Part shown: positions 34,383 to 43,144 of the stretch, piece by piece
How positions within the stretch are numbered: position 1 is the stretch's first letter
How the letters are laid out: every line of letters begins with the position of its first letter
Source of the DNA: Hymenobacter properus
GTDB lineage: Bacteria > Bacteroidota > Bacteroidia > Cytophagales > Hymenobacteraceae
Assembly: GCF_015694735.1 (NCBI RefSeq)
Contig: NZ_JADQDP010000003.1
Coordinates: forward strand, 434,001 to 498,000
Direction: 5' to 3'
DNA: 64,000 nt
Translations under genes and position numbers: made by a program
The notes under the pieces: generated by a model
Told to the model about the DNA's origin: nothing
Database searches by the model: none
Seen by the model: the letters and a program-made list of their open reading frames with translations, nothing else

Positions 34383-36140
34383 CTATTCCAACGGCATCTG
34401 CCCGAACCACATAGTCTTCCCGCTCTTATTCTCGCCGAAATACACGATGCTGTTTTTGCCGCCCATGGGCAGCTGCGGCATCGAGTTGTTGAGGAAATAC
34501 TGCTCGTTGCCAAACTTGGCGAAGTTGCTGAGCTTGGCCGAGGCCAGGTCAATTTTGGCCACCGCCGGGTAGTAGAGCACCTTGGCCGTGCCCGATTCCA
34601 TGCCGCTCAATTCGCGGACGCCCGAGATTTCGCCTATCATCCAGTACACGCTGCGGCCGTCTTGGCCCAGGTAGGTGTGCTGCTCGTTGGGGTTTTGCTC
34701 GCTGTACTTGTTGTTTTCCTGGCGGCGCACGCCGTACTGGGCCCGCAGCTGGCCCTTATTGTCGAAGTGAAACATCATCACGTCGCGGTAGTCTTTCAGG
34801 GTTTCGGTGGTGCTCATGGTGGTGCCGCCCTTGCCGGCCAGGCTCATTAGCCCCCCGGCCAGCCCCCCGCCGCTCGATGCCGTTTTCGGCGCCCCGCCAA
34901 TCAGGCCCTTGCGCTCAAACTTGAACGCCTGGCCCTGAATGAGCAGGTCTCCATTAGGCAGGATGCTGCCGCCCGTCACCTTGAAGCGTTTGCCGGTGTA
35001 TTCGGGCGTGCGCTTTTGGGCCGGTGGGGTTTGCAGCTTCTTCTCAAACTCATCAATGGGCGTGCTAGTGACGAAGCGCACCGCACCGTCCTTAATCTGG
35101 GCCAGCTGGAAATTCTTGGCCTTGAAGGCTTCTTCCTCGGGCTCGCGGTTGCCGCCGTTGGCCGCCTGCGAGGGAATATACTTGGCGAAGTACTCGTCGG
35201 CCTTGTCGTTGGCCGGCCCGAAGATGGACAGCGTGCCGTCGGCGCTTTGGGCCATGCCGTTCACCAGCCAGGCCCCGTTGGGCGAGGGCAGGGCCACCCG
35301 GGCGCGCTCCTTGGTGTCGGCCCCCACCCGCACGAAGGCGTAGTTGGTGGGCGCGTCGGCGGTTTTCTTGCCGCCCACCGGCGAGGGCGCAAACACGAAG
35401 CCCAGGTCGTATTCAGGGTCGGCGCTGTCGTCGGCGTCTTCGTCGCGGTCGCCCTGCGGGTCCAGCTTCTTGGCTTCGACCACGCTCATGGGCTTGTCAA
35501 AGTTCAGCGGCGTGTCGGCCACTAGGTCCAGGTCTTTGTTGAACTTGAGGACGTGGAACTCCTTGTACATCTTCATGGGGTCCATGCCCTTGCCCAGCTT
35601 GTCTTTCACCGAGGTGAGCACCACTACGGTACCGGTCTGGTCGTAGTCGGCGTGGGCCAGGTACTGGTAGTAGGCGCCATTGTCGCCACGGGGCTTCACC
35701 TTTTCCAGGATTTCGACCTTCTTGTTGTAGCCGCCCCACACCCAGTCCCACTTGTAGTGCACCTGCTTGCGGCGTAGCACCAGCGTGCCCATCATGTTGG
35801 GCTCCACGGTCACGCCCAGCACGTCGTAGAGGTCGCCCTTGTAGCGCTTCACTTTCTCCACGGGCTCCTCGCTTTCGTCCATGCCCTTGAAGTTGAATTG
35901 CTTATCGAAGTGATACGTCTCGAACTTCACCTTGCGGTTGTTGGCCTTGGTGCAGAACACGAGGTCGACCTTGTTGGTCGGCTCGTCAATCTTCACATCG
36001 TCGAGAAAGCCGCGCTTGGCCTTGCCCGATACATCGTGGGTTTTCTCAAGGGCCAGCTTCTGGGCCAAGGTGGGAGCAGGGAGCAGCGCGGCGACTACGG
36101 CAACAGCCGGCAGCCAGCGCCCAGGGGCGTGGGGTTTCAT
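34383..36140 (-). CDS. Secreted protein of unknown function, beta-propeller-like
   Basis: A 585-residue exported protein. I start at the ATG at 36138-36140, which begins a signal peptide (LPAVAVVAALLPAPTLAQ); the longer frame upstream would put the signal in the middle. The mature chain has repeated short beta-hairpin segments (LGVTVEPNMMGTLVLRRKQV, YLAHADYDQTGTVVVLTSVK, LVNGMAQSADGTLSIFGPAN, TGGSILPNGDLLIQGQAFKF) spaced like blades of a propeller, and an acidic stretch near residue 225 (DRDEDADDSADPEYD). I do not recognise a family. It is bracketed by two related composite palindromes (A and B), each with its own terminator. Confidence 0.78.
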   Translation of the reverse strand: MKPHAPGRWLPAVAVVAALLPAPTLAQKLALEKTHDVSGKAKRGFLDDVKIDEPTNKVDLVFCTKANNRKVKFETYHFDKQFNFKGMDESEEPVEKVKRYKGDLYDVLGVTVEPNMMGTLVLRRKQVHYKWDWVWGGYNKKVEILEKVKPRGDNGAYYQYLAHADYDQTGTVVVLTSVKDKLGKGMDPMKMYKEFHVLKFNKDLDLVADTPLNFDKPMSVVEAKKLDPQGDRDEDADDSADPEYDLGFVFAPSPVGGKKTADAPTNYAFVRVGADTKERARVALPSPNGAWLVNGMAQSADGTLSIFGPANDKADEYFAKYIPSQAANGGNREPEEEAFKAKNFQLAQIKDGAVRFVTSTPIDEFEKKLQTPPAQKRTPEYTGKRFKVTGGSILPNGDLLIQGQAFKFERKGLIGGAPKTASSGGGLAGGLMSLAGKGGTTMSTTETLKDYRDVMMFHFDNKGQLRAQYGVRRQENNKYSEQNPNEQHTYLGQDGRSVYWMIGEISGVRELSGMESGTAKVLYYPAVAKIDLASAKLSNFAKFGNEQYFLNNSMPQLPMGGKNSIVYFGENKSGKTMWFGQMPLE

Positions 36141-36290
36141 AAGCACGAACAGAAAAAGGATGGAGGGCACGGCCAACGCATTGGCCTTCACAAAGGAACC
36201 GGCCCACCCCACCCCCGTCAATCCGTGCCAATGGGCATTTTCCCGTCCGTGCTGGCACGGAGCCGCCAGCCGTAGCAGGAACAAAATCGG

Positions 36291-36502
36291 CTGTCATTGC
36301 GAGCGCAGCGAAGCAATCCGTCCTGTCAAAACCAGGCACGCTCTTTTACCAGAACCGAAGGTCAGCGAAGCTAAAGCCCCGGCACCGCTACGGTACCGGG
36401 GCTTTTTATGAGCTGGTCGCAATAGGAGGCTGGTCGCTGAAAACAGGACGGATTAGCTACGCCGGCCTTCGGTTGCCACGGGCTGTGCACTCGCAATGAC
36501 AG
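36291..36502. repeat. Composite palindrome B with central terminator
   Basis: Left arm from 36291 (CTGTCATTGCGAGCGCAGCG, then AATCCGTCCTGTC) and right arm to 36502 (ACAGGACGGATT..., CTCGCAATGACAG) are broken reverse complements. The central hairpin terminator is at 36373-36407. It is the same architecture as element A on the other side of the 34383-36140 gene. The 391-bp gap 36141-36531 is otherwise without a gene. Confidence 0.88.
36373..36407. terminator. Terminator inside composite palindrome B
   Basis: Stem of 14 bp (AAAGCCCCGGCACC against GGTACCGGGGCTTT, one mismatch pair) followed by TT. Its left stem shares the first 12 bases (AAAGCCCCGGCA) with the terminator in element A. Confidence 0.85.
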
Positions 36503-36531
36503 GTGCCGCGCACCGCTTTTCCCTCTCCCTC

Positions 36532-37842
36532 CTACCCCAGCATCGCCCCGGCCAGCAGCGCCACCGCTACAATGGCCACGCTCGGCACCTTCTCCCACAG
36601 CAGCAGCAGAAACGTGGTACCCACCAGCAGCGGGTTCAGGGGCAAGGAGTCGATGGGCCCGAGGTGGAAGGGCAAATCGAGCAGCCGGTAAGGTAGCGGG
36701 TGGTAGAGCAGGAACGTAGCTGCGCACACCAGCCCGGCGCTCACGGCATTAATGCCTTCGAGCGAGGCCTTCACCACGCGGTACTGCCGCAACCGGTCCC
36801 AGAAACGAATGACGAAGAAGATGAGGAAGGTGCCCGGCAGGAAAATACCCGTCACGCCCACCAGGGCCCCCAGCAGCTGCATATGAGTGCCGCCGGTAGG
36901 CCGCATGGCCAGCGCCCCAATGTAGGCCGCTATCGAAAAATTAGGCCCCGGCATGGCTTGCACCAGCCCCAGCCCCGACAGAAACTCCGGCCCCGTGAGG
37001 TAGTGCTTAAACTCCACAAACTCGGCGTAGAGCAGCGGCGCCAGCACCTGCCCGCCGCCAAACACCAGGGAGCCGTTGCGGTAGAAATTCTCGAACAAGC
37101 GCACCGGCAGCAGACGCGTGTAGTGCCCCAGCAGGGCCGCTCCCGCCAGCGTGCCAAACCACAAAAAAAAGTTAGCCCACTCGATGCGCAGCGGTTTTTT
37201 CTCCTGCTCGATGGCGTGCTTGCGGTAGCGCACCGTGGTCACGGCGCCGCCGGCCAGTAGCAGCAGCGGCAGCATCCAGGGCAGTTGGAAAAAGTAGGCC
37301 AGCATGGCGGCGGCCACCATCAGGCCTACCGCGGTTTTGGTGTGAATGACCTTTTCGGAAATCTTGTAGGCCGAAAACGCCACGAAGCCCACCGCCACCG
37401 GCTGCACAAACTGCACCAGCGCCGCCACCCGCGCGGGGTCGAGGTAGCTGAGGGTGAGGGCCGCCAGCGTCATGAGCACCACGGCGGGCGCGGCCCACAC
37501 TATCAGCGTGAGGTAGGCCAGGTTAGGCCCGCCCAGCCGGAAGCCGATGACGGTGATGGTTTGCGTAGAAGTAGGCCCCGGCAGCAGCGCGCACAGGGCC
37601 TGCAGCTCCAGCAGCTCGGCGGCGCTGATGTAGCGGCGCTTCTCCACCAGCAACCGGAAAAACATGGCCAGGTGCGCCTGCGGCCCGCCAAAGGCCGTGC
37701 AGGCCAGCAGGGCCACATCCTTCAAAAAAATAATGCCCCTCACCCGCCGCGTGCGTTGCCCCGAGCGCCGCGGGGGCGGCGTGAGCGACACAGGCGCCGA
37801 GGGCGGCGGGGCGGGGTTATTCGTTGGAGGCAGGAGGGTCAT
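36532..37842 (-). CDS. chrA: Chromate transporter, two-domain ChrA
   Basis: A 436-residue inner-membrane protein built of two CHR domains, the classical long-chain ChrA form. Each half has the family signature: TAFGGPQAHLAMFFRLLVEK near residue 50 and VFGGGQVLAPLLYAEFVEF near residue 260; GLVQAMPGPNFS and ALLPGPTSTQ are the paired P-G-P motifs. It exports chromate, giving resistance, although many ChrA relatives carry other anions. I use the ATG at 37840-37842; the frame before it starts at TTG in the repeat. A class 1 palindrome lies just upstream on the coding side. Confidence 0.9.
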   Translation of the reverse strand: MTLLPPTNNPAPPPSAPVSLTPPPRRSGQRTRRVRGIIFLKDVALLACTAFGGPQAHLAMFFRLLVEKRRYISAAELLELQALCALLPGPTSTQTITVIGFRLGGPNLAYLTLIVWAAPAVVLMTLAALTLSYLDPARVAALVQFVQPVAVGFVAFSAYKISEKVIHTKTAVGLMVAAAMLAYFFQLPWMLPLLLLAGGAVTTVRYRKHAIEQEKKPLRIEWANFFLWFGTLAGAALLGHYTRLLPVRLFENFYRNGSLVFGGGQVLAPLLYAEFVEFKHYLTGPEFLSGLGLVQAMPGPNFSIAAYIGALAMRPTGGTHMQLLGALVGVTGIFLPGTFLIFFVIRFWDRLRQYRVVKASLEGINAVSAGLVCAATFLLYHPLPYRLLDLPFHLGPIDSLPLNPLLVGTTFLLLLWEKVPSVAIVAVALLAGAMLG

Positions 37843-37856
37843 GCAGCGCAAAAAAA

Positions 37857-37961
37857 GAACGTCATGCTAAGCGCAGCCGAAGCATCTCGCGTGGGGTAGT
37901 AATCCATTGATTGGATTAGCTACACAAGCGAGATGCTTCGGCTGCGCTCAGCATGACGTTC
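37857..37961. repeat. Class 1 palindrome (copy 4), upstream of chrA
   Basis: Arms 37857-37890 and 37928-37961 match at 33 of 34 positions (GAACGTCATGCTAAGCGC...). The centre reads TAGTAATCCATTGATTGG, a variant of the shared core. It fills the gap between the oxygenase stop and the chrA start, so a chrA transcript from upstream would carry it in its leader. Confidence 0.94.
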
Positions 37962-37982
37962 TTCGTTGTTGTTAGGCTTGCC

Positions 37983-38957
37983 TTATTTCTTCTTCAAGCC
38001 CAGCTCAATCAGGCGCTCGTTCAGGAACTCGCCGGCGGTGATGTCGGCCTCCTTCTTGGGGTTGTCGGGCGTCACGCAGTGGTCCAAAGCGGCCAGGCTC
38101 ATTTCGGAGCGCGGGTGCATGAAGAAGGGAATGCTGTAGCGCGAGGTGTTCATTTTCTCACGGGGCGGGTTCACCACGCGGTGAATGGTGCTCTTGAGCA
38201 CGCCGTTGGTGAGGCGCTGCAGCATGTCGCCCACGTTCACCACAATCTGGTCGGGCAGGGCCGTGATGGGAATCCACTTGCCATCGCGGCGCTTCACCTG
38301 CAGGCCGTCGGCGCTGGCACCCATCAGCAAGGTAATCAGGTTGATGTCGCCGTGCTCGGCGGCGCGCACGGCGTCGGCCGGCACCGCGTCGGGGTCTTCG
38401 ATGGGGAAGTAGTGAATGGGACGCAGGATGCTGTTGCCGTGCTTCACCTTGTCGTCGAAGTAGTTTTCGGGCAGGTGCAGGTACAGCGCAATGGCGCGCA
38501 GCACGTCCTGGCCGGCGCTTTCCAACGTGCGGTAGGCGCGGAAGGTGCTCTCCTTAAAGGAAGGCACTTCCTCGGGCCAGATGTTGGCCGGGTACTCGTT
38601 TTTGATGGGGTCTTCGGTTTCTACTTCCTGGCCCACGTGGTAGAACTCCTTGAGGTCGCCGGTGTTGCGGCCCTTGGCGTGCTCCTTGCCCTTGCTGATG
38701 TAGCCGCGCTGGCCGGCCAGTTCGGGGTTTTCGTAGCGCTGCTTGGCGGCGTCGGGCAGTTGGAAGAACGACTGCACGTCGGCGTACAATTGTTTGGTTT
38801 GCTCGTCGTTGAGGCCGTGGTTTTTCAGGGCCACGAAGCCAATGTTCTGGTAGGCCTCGCCGAGCTGCTGCACGAAACGGGCCTTACGCTCGGGGTCGCC
38901 GGAGCGGAAATCGGCGAGGTCGAGCGAGGGAATTTGGTCAAGAAGTTGGTCTTGCAT
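37983..38957 (-). CDS. 2-oxoglutarate/Fe(II)-dependent oxygenase, isopenicillin N synthase family
   Basis: A 324-residue oxygenase. I start at the ATG at 38955-38957 (MQDQLLDQIPSLDLADF), since upstream only a TTG is available. The N-terminal DIOX_N-type region contains YQNIGFVALKNHG. The C-terminal jelly roll holds the Fe(II) triad: His202 and Asp204 (EHGDINLITLL), His259 (KSTIHRVVNP), with the 2-oxoglutarate-binding Arg273-x-Ser275 (SRYSIPFFMHP). The true substrate is unknown; this family includes ACC oxidase-like and flavone-type enzymes. A -7-like word TATCTTG lies at 39016-39022 on the minus strand. Confidence 0.9.
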   Translation of the reverse strand: MQDQLLDQIPSLDLADFRSGDPERKARFVQQLGEAYQNIGFVALKNHGLNDEQTKQLYADVQSFFQLPDAAKQRYENPELAGQRGYISKGKEHAKGRNTGDLKEFYHVGQEVETEDPIKNEYPANIWPEEVPSFKESTFRAYRTLESAGQDVLRAIALYLHLPENYFDDKVKHGNSILRPIHYFPIEDPDAVPADAVRAAEHGDINLITLLMGASADGLQVKRRDGKWIPITALPDQIVVNVGDMLQRLTNGVLKSTIHRVVNPPREKMNTSRYSIPFFMHPRSEMSLAALDHCVTPDNPKKEADITAGEFLNERLIELGLKKK

Positions 38958-39119
38958 GGGAAATTTAGGTTTACTTTGAGCCGTCAAGCCCCGCAGTGGC
39001 CGTGGGGCAAGGCCGCAAGATAAGAAAAACCCTGAACCGGTCGCCCTGCGTAAGGGGGTTCGGCTTCGGGTCTACCCCTTAAAGTTACTGCTAAACTTTT
39101 TTTGAGCTTCTTTTACACC

Positions 39120-39962
39120 ATGAAAACTTCCCATTGGCTGCTGTGCAGCACCCTGACGCTGGCCGCCCTCGCCGGTTGCGAAACAAGCAAGCCGGCCACC
39201 GACGTAAGCGCCTCGGCTGGCACGGCCGGTACTACCAACCGCACCAGCACCTCTGGAGAAAGCATGGAGTCGAACGGCATCCGCCTGACGCCTTTTAACG
39301 ATTCGCCCAAGTTCCCGGAGGCCCAGATGCAGCTGCGCCAGCCCATCGCCAACTCTACTGTACCCAGCGGCGAAGTAACGTTTAACTATCAGATTACCAA
39401 CTTCCAGCTCACCAAGATGAGCGGCGGCCCGCACATGGCCGAAATGGCCAACTCGATGAAGGGCCAGCACATCCACAACATCGTGGACAACGAGCCCTAC
39501 ACCGCCCACTACGAAACCACCTTCACCAAGGCCATTCCCGATGGCCAGCACGTAGTGCTGTCGTTCCTGTCGCGCTCCTACCATGAGAGCCTCAAGCACC
39601 GCGGTGCCTACGACCTGCGCATCATCAACGTGGGCAACGGCGCCAAACCGGCCACGCCCATCATCAACGTGAACGGCCCTAACCTGTTCTACAGCCGCCC
39701 CAAAGACACCTACTCCGGTGCCGATGCTAAGCGCGTGATGCTGGATTTCTACCTCGTAAACACCACACTGGAGCCCGGCGGCAACCGCGTGCGCGCCACC
39801 ATCAACGGCACCGAGTTTATGATTGAGAAGTGGCAGCCTTACATGATGGAAGGATTGCCCGCTGGCGAAAACACCGTGAAGCTGGAGCTGGTAGACGGCA
39901 GCGGCACGCTCATCCGAGGCCCGTACAACTCGGTAACGCGCAAATTCACGGTAGCCCCGTAA
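39120..39962 (+). CDS. Lipoprotein of unknown function
   Basis: A 280-residue lipoprotein; the ATG at 39120 starts a signal ending in LAALAGC. The mature chain has two similar halves of beta-sandwich character: EVTFNYQITNFQLTK followed by a His- and Met-rich stretch (GGPHMAEMANSMKGQHIHNI, then VDNEPYTAHY), and VMLDFYLVNTTLEPGGNRVR followed by FMIEKWQPYMMEGLPAGENT. Similar proteins occur in Bacteroidota, but I am not sure of a family name. The His/Met cluster could bind a metal; this is inference. A shared -7 word lies nowhere obvious upstream. Confidence 0.74.
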   Translation: MKTSHWLLCSTLTLAALAGCETSKPATDVSASAGTAGTTNRTSTSGESMESNGIRLTPFNDSPKFPEAQMQLRQPIANSTVPSGEVTFNYQITNFQLTKMSGGPHMAEMANSMKGQHIHNIVDNEPYTAHYETTFTKAIPDGQHVVLSFLSRSYHESLKHRGAYDLRIINVGNGAKPATPIINVNGPNLFYSRPKDTYSGADAKRVMLDFYLVNTTLEPGGNRVRATINGTEFMIEKWQPYMMEGLPAGENTVKLELVDGSGTLIRGPYNSVTRKFTVAP

Positions 39963-40070
39963 GCAGCCGCCCGTTATTTTTTTGTTATTGATTTGAGAAA
40001 GTCTCTTGGTTCGTCCGGGAGACTTTTTTCAATTCCTGCCGTTTCCGATTCCGGTTCTACCTTGCCCCTC

Positions 40071-41369
40071 ATGCCGTCCGATTCGCTCAATGCTGCCAGT
40101 ACGCTTGCCTCGCTGCTCACCCGTGAGCACGTGCTGCGCGCCCTGCGCCAGATAGCCCGCGAAGGCCGGACGCTGCCGCCGAGCACCGTGTACGAACTGG
40201 TGTACCGGGGCCGCCGCTACCCACCCCGCGCCGTGGCCGAGCTGGCCTACCGGCTGGCCACCGGCAACCCCGCCGCCCGCTGGCCCCGCGCCGCCGGCGC
40301 CCCCACCAATGCTCTGCTCGAAGGCCTCGATTTCACCATCAGCACCAAGCGCCCGGTACTCACCTCCGGCTCGGGCCCCGACGGAGAGGAAGTAGCCCGC
40401 CAGCAGGCGGAGGACTTGTACACCGGCCTGCCCAAGGAAACCCAGGATGCCACGGCACCCGCCAACGCCGCGGAGCCAGCCGTTCCCTACACGCCGTCGG
40501 CTTATACCCGGAAACAGGCACTGGCCGAGTTATTCATTGATGAATCCGCGCTGGATGCGGCGTTGGCCGGCTTGCAGCGCCGCCGCAACCTGCTGCTGCA
40601 GGGCCCACCCGGCACGGGCAAGACCTTTCTGGCCCGGCGCCTGGCCTGGCTGCTGCTCGGTGCCCAAGACGAGCGCCGCGTGGAGCTGGTGCAGTTTCAC
40701 CCCAGCTACGGCTATGAGGATTTCATGCTTGGCTTTCGGCCCGACGCGGAGGGGCACTTCCACTTGGTGCCGGGTGTGCTGCCGCTGCTGTGTCAGCGCG
40801 CCGCTGCCGACCCCGACCGCCCTTATTTCCTGCTGATTGATGAGGTGAACCGCGGCAATGTGCCGCGCATTTTTGGCGAGCTCCTGCTGTTGCTCGAAGC
40901 TGACAAGCGCGGCCCGGCTCAAGCCCTACGCCTCCCCTACGCCCCGCCGGACGCGCCCCGGTTCTTCGTGCCCGAGAATCTGTATGTCATTGGCACTCTC
41001 AATATGGCCGACCGCTCTTTGAGCCCGCTCGACTACGCGCTGCGCCGCCGTTTTGCCTTTGTGGCGCTGGCGCCGCAGTTTGGCGCGCCGCTGCGGCAGT
41101 ACCTGGCGGCGCGGCAGGTGCCTGCGGCGGTGGTTGAACAGCTCTGCACCCGCATGGCCGCGCTCAACCAAACCATTGCCGACGACCCGGAATTAGGTCC
41201 TGATTTTGAAATTGGCCACAGTTATTTCTGCCAGCCACCGGCCGAGCCAACCCAAGCTGCCGCGTGGCTACGGCTGATTTTTGAGCAGGAAATTGGCCCG
41301 CTGCTGGCCGACTATTGGCGGGAGCAACCCGCGACTGCGGCGGCGCAATTGCGCACGCTACTGACCTAG
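40071..41369 (+). CDS. McrB-like AAA+ GTPase of a type IV restriction system
   Basis: A 432-residue protein from the ATG at 40071; a TTG at 39993 would add 26 residues of no visible value. The N-terminal 90 residues (LTREHVLRALRQIAREGRTL, YELVYRGRRYPPRAVAELAY) look like a ScoMcrA-type head that may read DNA. The motor has Walker A GPPGTGKT (178-185), Walker B LLIDEVNRG (about 254-262), and the McrB signature TLNMADRSL (about 309-317), which in McrB helps bind GTP. A FHPSYGYEDFMLGFRP segment is typical of McrB. It should translocate DNA with McrC and cut modified phage DNA. The mcrC-like gene is on the same strand but 722 bp away. Confidence 0.88.
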   Translation: MPSDSLNAASTLASLLTREHVLRALRQIAREGRTLPPSTVYELVYRGRRYPPRAVAELAYRLATGNPAARWPRAAGAPTNALLEGLDFTISTKRPVLTSGSGPDGEEVARQQAEDLYTGLPKETQDATAPANAAEPAVPYTPSAYTRKQALAELFIDESALDAALAGLQRRRNLLLQGPPGTGKTFLARRLAWLLLGAQDERRVELVQFHPSYGYEDFMLGFRPDAEGHFHLVPGVLPLLCQRAAADPDRPYFLLIDEVNRGNVPRIFGELLLLLEADKRGPAQALRLPYAPPDAPRFFVPENLYVIGTLNMADRSLSPLDYALRRRFAFVALAPQFGAPLRQYLAARQVPAAVVEQLCTRMAALNQTIADDPELGPDFEIGHSYFCQPPAEPTQAAAWLRLIFEQEIGPLLADYWREQPATAAAQLRTLLT

Positions 41370-41372
41370 AGG

Positions 41373-41807
41373 CTACTTGGTATGACGCCCGGACCGGGCC
41401 GGGCCGGTAGCACGCGTTTTGAGCAGGGCCACCGTGGCCTCGTTGAACTTGGTGCTTAGCGTTACTTCGGCTTCGGTGTAGCCGGCGTAGGAGATGTTGG
41501 CCTGCAAGGGGCCAGCTTGCGGGAGTACATCAAAAGAGAACTCGCCAGCGGCATTGGTCACCGTCATTTGGTGGGTGGCGGTGAGTACGACCACTGCGCC
41601 CGGCAGCGCCCGCACGCCGTCCACAATTTTGCCAGAGAGCTTAATGGTCTTCACAGGTGATGCTACAGCTACGGCCTTGGCGGTGCGCGTTGCAACCAGC
41701 GGGGTTCCCACCTTGCTGCTGTCGGCTACTATGCCCCGAGCCTGAGCGGCCGAAGCAAACAAACCACTTAGCAAGATAACGGCGAGCAACTGACGAAAGA
41801 GGGACAT
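41373..41807 (-). CDS. Secreted carboxypeptidase-regulatory-like domain protein
   Basis: A 144-residue exported protein. The ATG at 41805-41807 begins a signal peptide (SLFRQLLAVILLSGLFASAA). The mature part has a carboxypeptidase-regulatory-like (CarboxypepD_reg) beta-sandwich: IKLSGKIVDGVRALPGAVVV, NAAGEFSFDVLP and GYTEAEVTL, as in outer-membrane TonB-dependent proteins. No plug or barrel follows, so it is a free-standing domain. It faces the mcrB-like gene (its stop is 3 nt past the mcrB stop, converging) and lies between the mcrB-like and mcrC-like genes. No obvious link with restriction. Confidence 0.8.
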   Translation of the reverse strand: MSLFRQLLAVILLSGLFASAAQARGIVADSSKVGTPLVATRTAKAVAVASPVKTIKLSGKIVDGVRALPGAVVVLTATHQMTVTNAAGEFSFDVLPQAGPLQANISYAGYTEAEVTLSTKFNEATVALLKTRATGPARSGRHTK

Positions 41808-41834
41808 GAGAATCGGTGGGTTAATTGAACAATG

Positions 41835-41842
41835 CAAAGCTA
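41835..41842 (-). promoter_or_regulatory. -7 promoter word before the 41373-41807 gene
   Basis: On the minus strand it reads TAGCTTTG, an exact TAnnTTTG match, 27 nt upstream of the ATG at 41807. Confidence 0.5.
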
Positions 41843-41997
41843 CCGCAGCCTTTTAGCGGCTTTTTTGTGCTTCGCCCAACCCGGTATCTCAAACGATTAA
41901 CACACCCTTTTTCCCAGTCAACAAAAACACATTACGGCTTAAACGCCGTTTGCTATGTTGTCTTCAACCATTCGGTGCCCTTCAGCGCCTTATTGCT

Positions 41998-42020
41998 TAG
42001 GTCTTCTAATCAAAGACCTA
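41998..42020. promoter_or_regulatory. Perfect palindrome upstream of the mcrC-like gene
   Basis: TAGGTCTT at 41998-42005 and AAGACCTA at 42013-42020 are perfect inverted copies with a 7-bp spacer. It lies about 70 bp upstream of the GTG at 42092, in an intergenic stretch. It could be an operator for a dimeric regulator, or only a small hairpin. Confidence 0.55.
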
Positions 42021-42077
42021 TCCATCTTTCTGCACTGCCAGCCCACTAGCTGCAATACTGAAATACCACCCTGCCCC

Positions 42078-42085
42078 TAGCTTCG
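42078..42085 (+). promoter_or_regulatory. -7-like promoter word before the mcrC-like gene
   Basis: TAGCTTCG resembles TAnnTTTG and ends 6 nt before the GTG start at 42092, suggesting a very short or absent leader. Confidence 0.38.
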
Positions 42086-42091
42086 CCATCC

Positions 42092-43120
42092 GTGATACCG
42101 CTCGCCACGCTCTACTACTTCCTGTGCTACGCCTGGAACCGGCTGCCCGAGCCCGCCGTGCTGCAAGCCACCGAGGCTACGCCGTTTCACCGGCCACTGG
42201 GGCTGCTGGCGCAGGTGCTTTTGCACGCCACGCGCCGTTTGCTCAAGTCGGGCCTGCCGCGCACGTTTGAAAACCAAACGGCCGAACTAACCAGCCTGCG
42301 CGGCCGCGTGGAGCTAGCGCCTAGCCTGGGGCAGGGCTTGCTGGCGCAGGGCCGGGCGGTGTGCTCGTTTGATGAGTTAACCACTGATTCGCCGCTACAC
42401 CGCCTGCTGGCCCAAACGCTGGCCGAGCTGGCTCGTGCCACGGACCTGCCCCTGGCTTTGCGGCGCGAGCTGGGCCATGTACGCCGACGGTTGCCCGCCG
42501 ATGCGCCGATGCCGCCCTCCGCCGCCACTTTCCGGGAGCTGCGGCGGCAGCGGCCCGGCAGCCAGGAAGCCTTTTTGTTGCACGTGTGCGAGCTGGTATG
42601 GCTTACGGCCCTACCCGAGCCAGCCGCGAACGGCCGGCGCCGCTTTGCCGACTTCCAGCGCGACGAGGCCCTGATGGCGCGGCTCTTCGAGCAGTTCACC
42701 CGCAACTTTTTCCGCCGCGAGCAGCGCCGCTACCGCGTGTACGCCGAAACTATTGCTTGGCAGGCCGAAGCCGCGCTGCCCGACGACCTGGCCCTGCTGC
42801 CCACCATGCTCACGGACACGACCCTCGACGCACCCGACCGCAAAATCATTCTCGACACCAAGTACTACGCCGCGGCCCTGCGCCCGCGCTACGACCGGCA
42901 GCGCCTCATCTCGCCCCACCTCTACCAGCTTTACGCCTACCTGCAGAACCAGCGCCCTGCCCCCGGCCAGGCCCTCGAAGGGATTCTGCTCTACCCTGCC
43001 GCCACCCAGGATGTGGACGTGCGCTACACCCTGGGCGGCCACCCGGTGCGCGTTGTCACCCTCAACCTGCACCAGCCCTGGGCCGGCATTGCGGCCGATT
43101 TGCTGGCATTGATTGCCTAA
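42092..43120 (+). CDS. McrC-like nuclease subunit of a type IV restriction system
   Basis: A 342-residue protein starting at GTG. The opening IPLATLYYFLCYAWNRL is the typical McrC start (I-P-x-x-x-L-Y-Y-L-L-x-Y-A-W). The nuclease core is a PD-(D/E)xK fold: Asp242, then Asp255-Thr-Lys257 in KIILDTKYYA, with the helix HLYQLYAYLQNQRPA after it. McrC is the nuclease partner that stimulates the McrB motor. Here the two genes are on the same strand but separated by an opposing gene, so they cannot be read as a simple operon. No DNA methyltransferase is nearby, in line with a system that targets modified DNA. Confidence 0.87.
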   Translation: MIPLATLYYFLCYAWNRLPEPAVLQATEATPFHRPLGLLAQVLLHATRRLLKSGLPRTFENQTAELTSLRGRVELAPSLGQGLLAQGRAVCSFDELTTDSPLHRLLAQTLAELARATDLPLALRRELGHVRRRLPADAPMPPSAATFRELRRQRPGSQEAFLLHVCELVWLTALPEPAANGRRRFADFQRDEALMARLFEQFTRNFFRREQRRYRVYAETIAWQAEAALPDDLALLPTMLTDTTLDAPDRKIILDTKYYAAALRPRYDRQRLISPHLYQLYAYLQNQRPAPGQALEGILLYPAATQDVDVRYTLGGHPVRVVTLNLHQPWAGIAADLLALIA

Positions 43121-43144
43121 TTGCTTTGAGTACAGGGCATAAAA

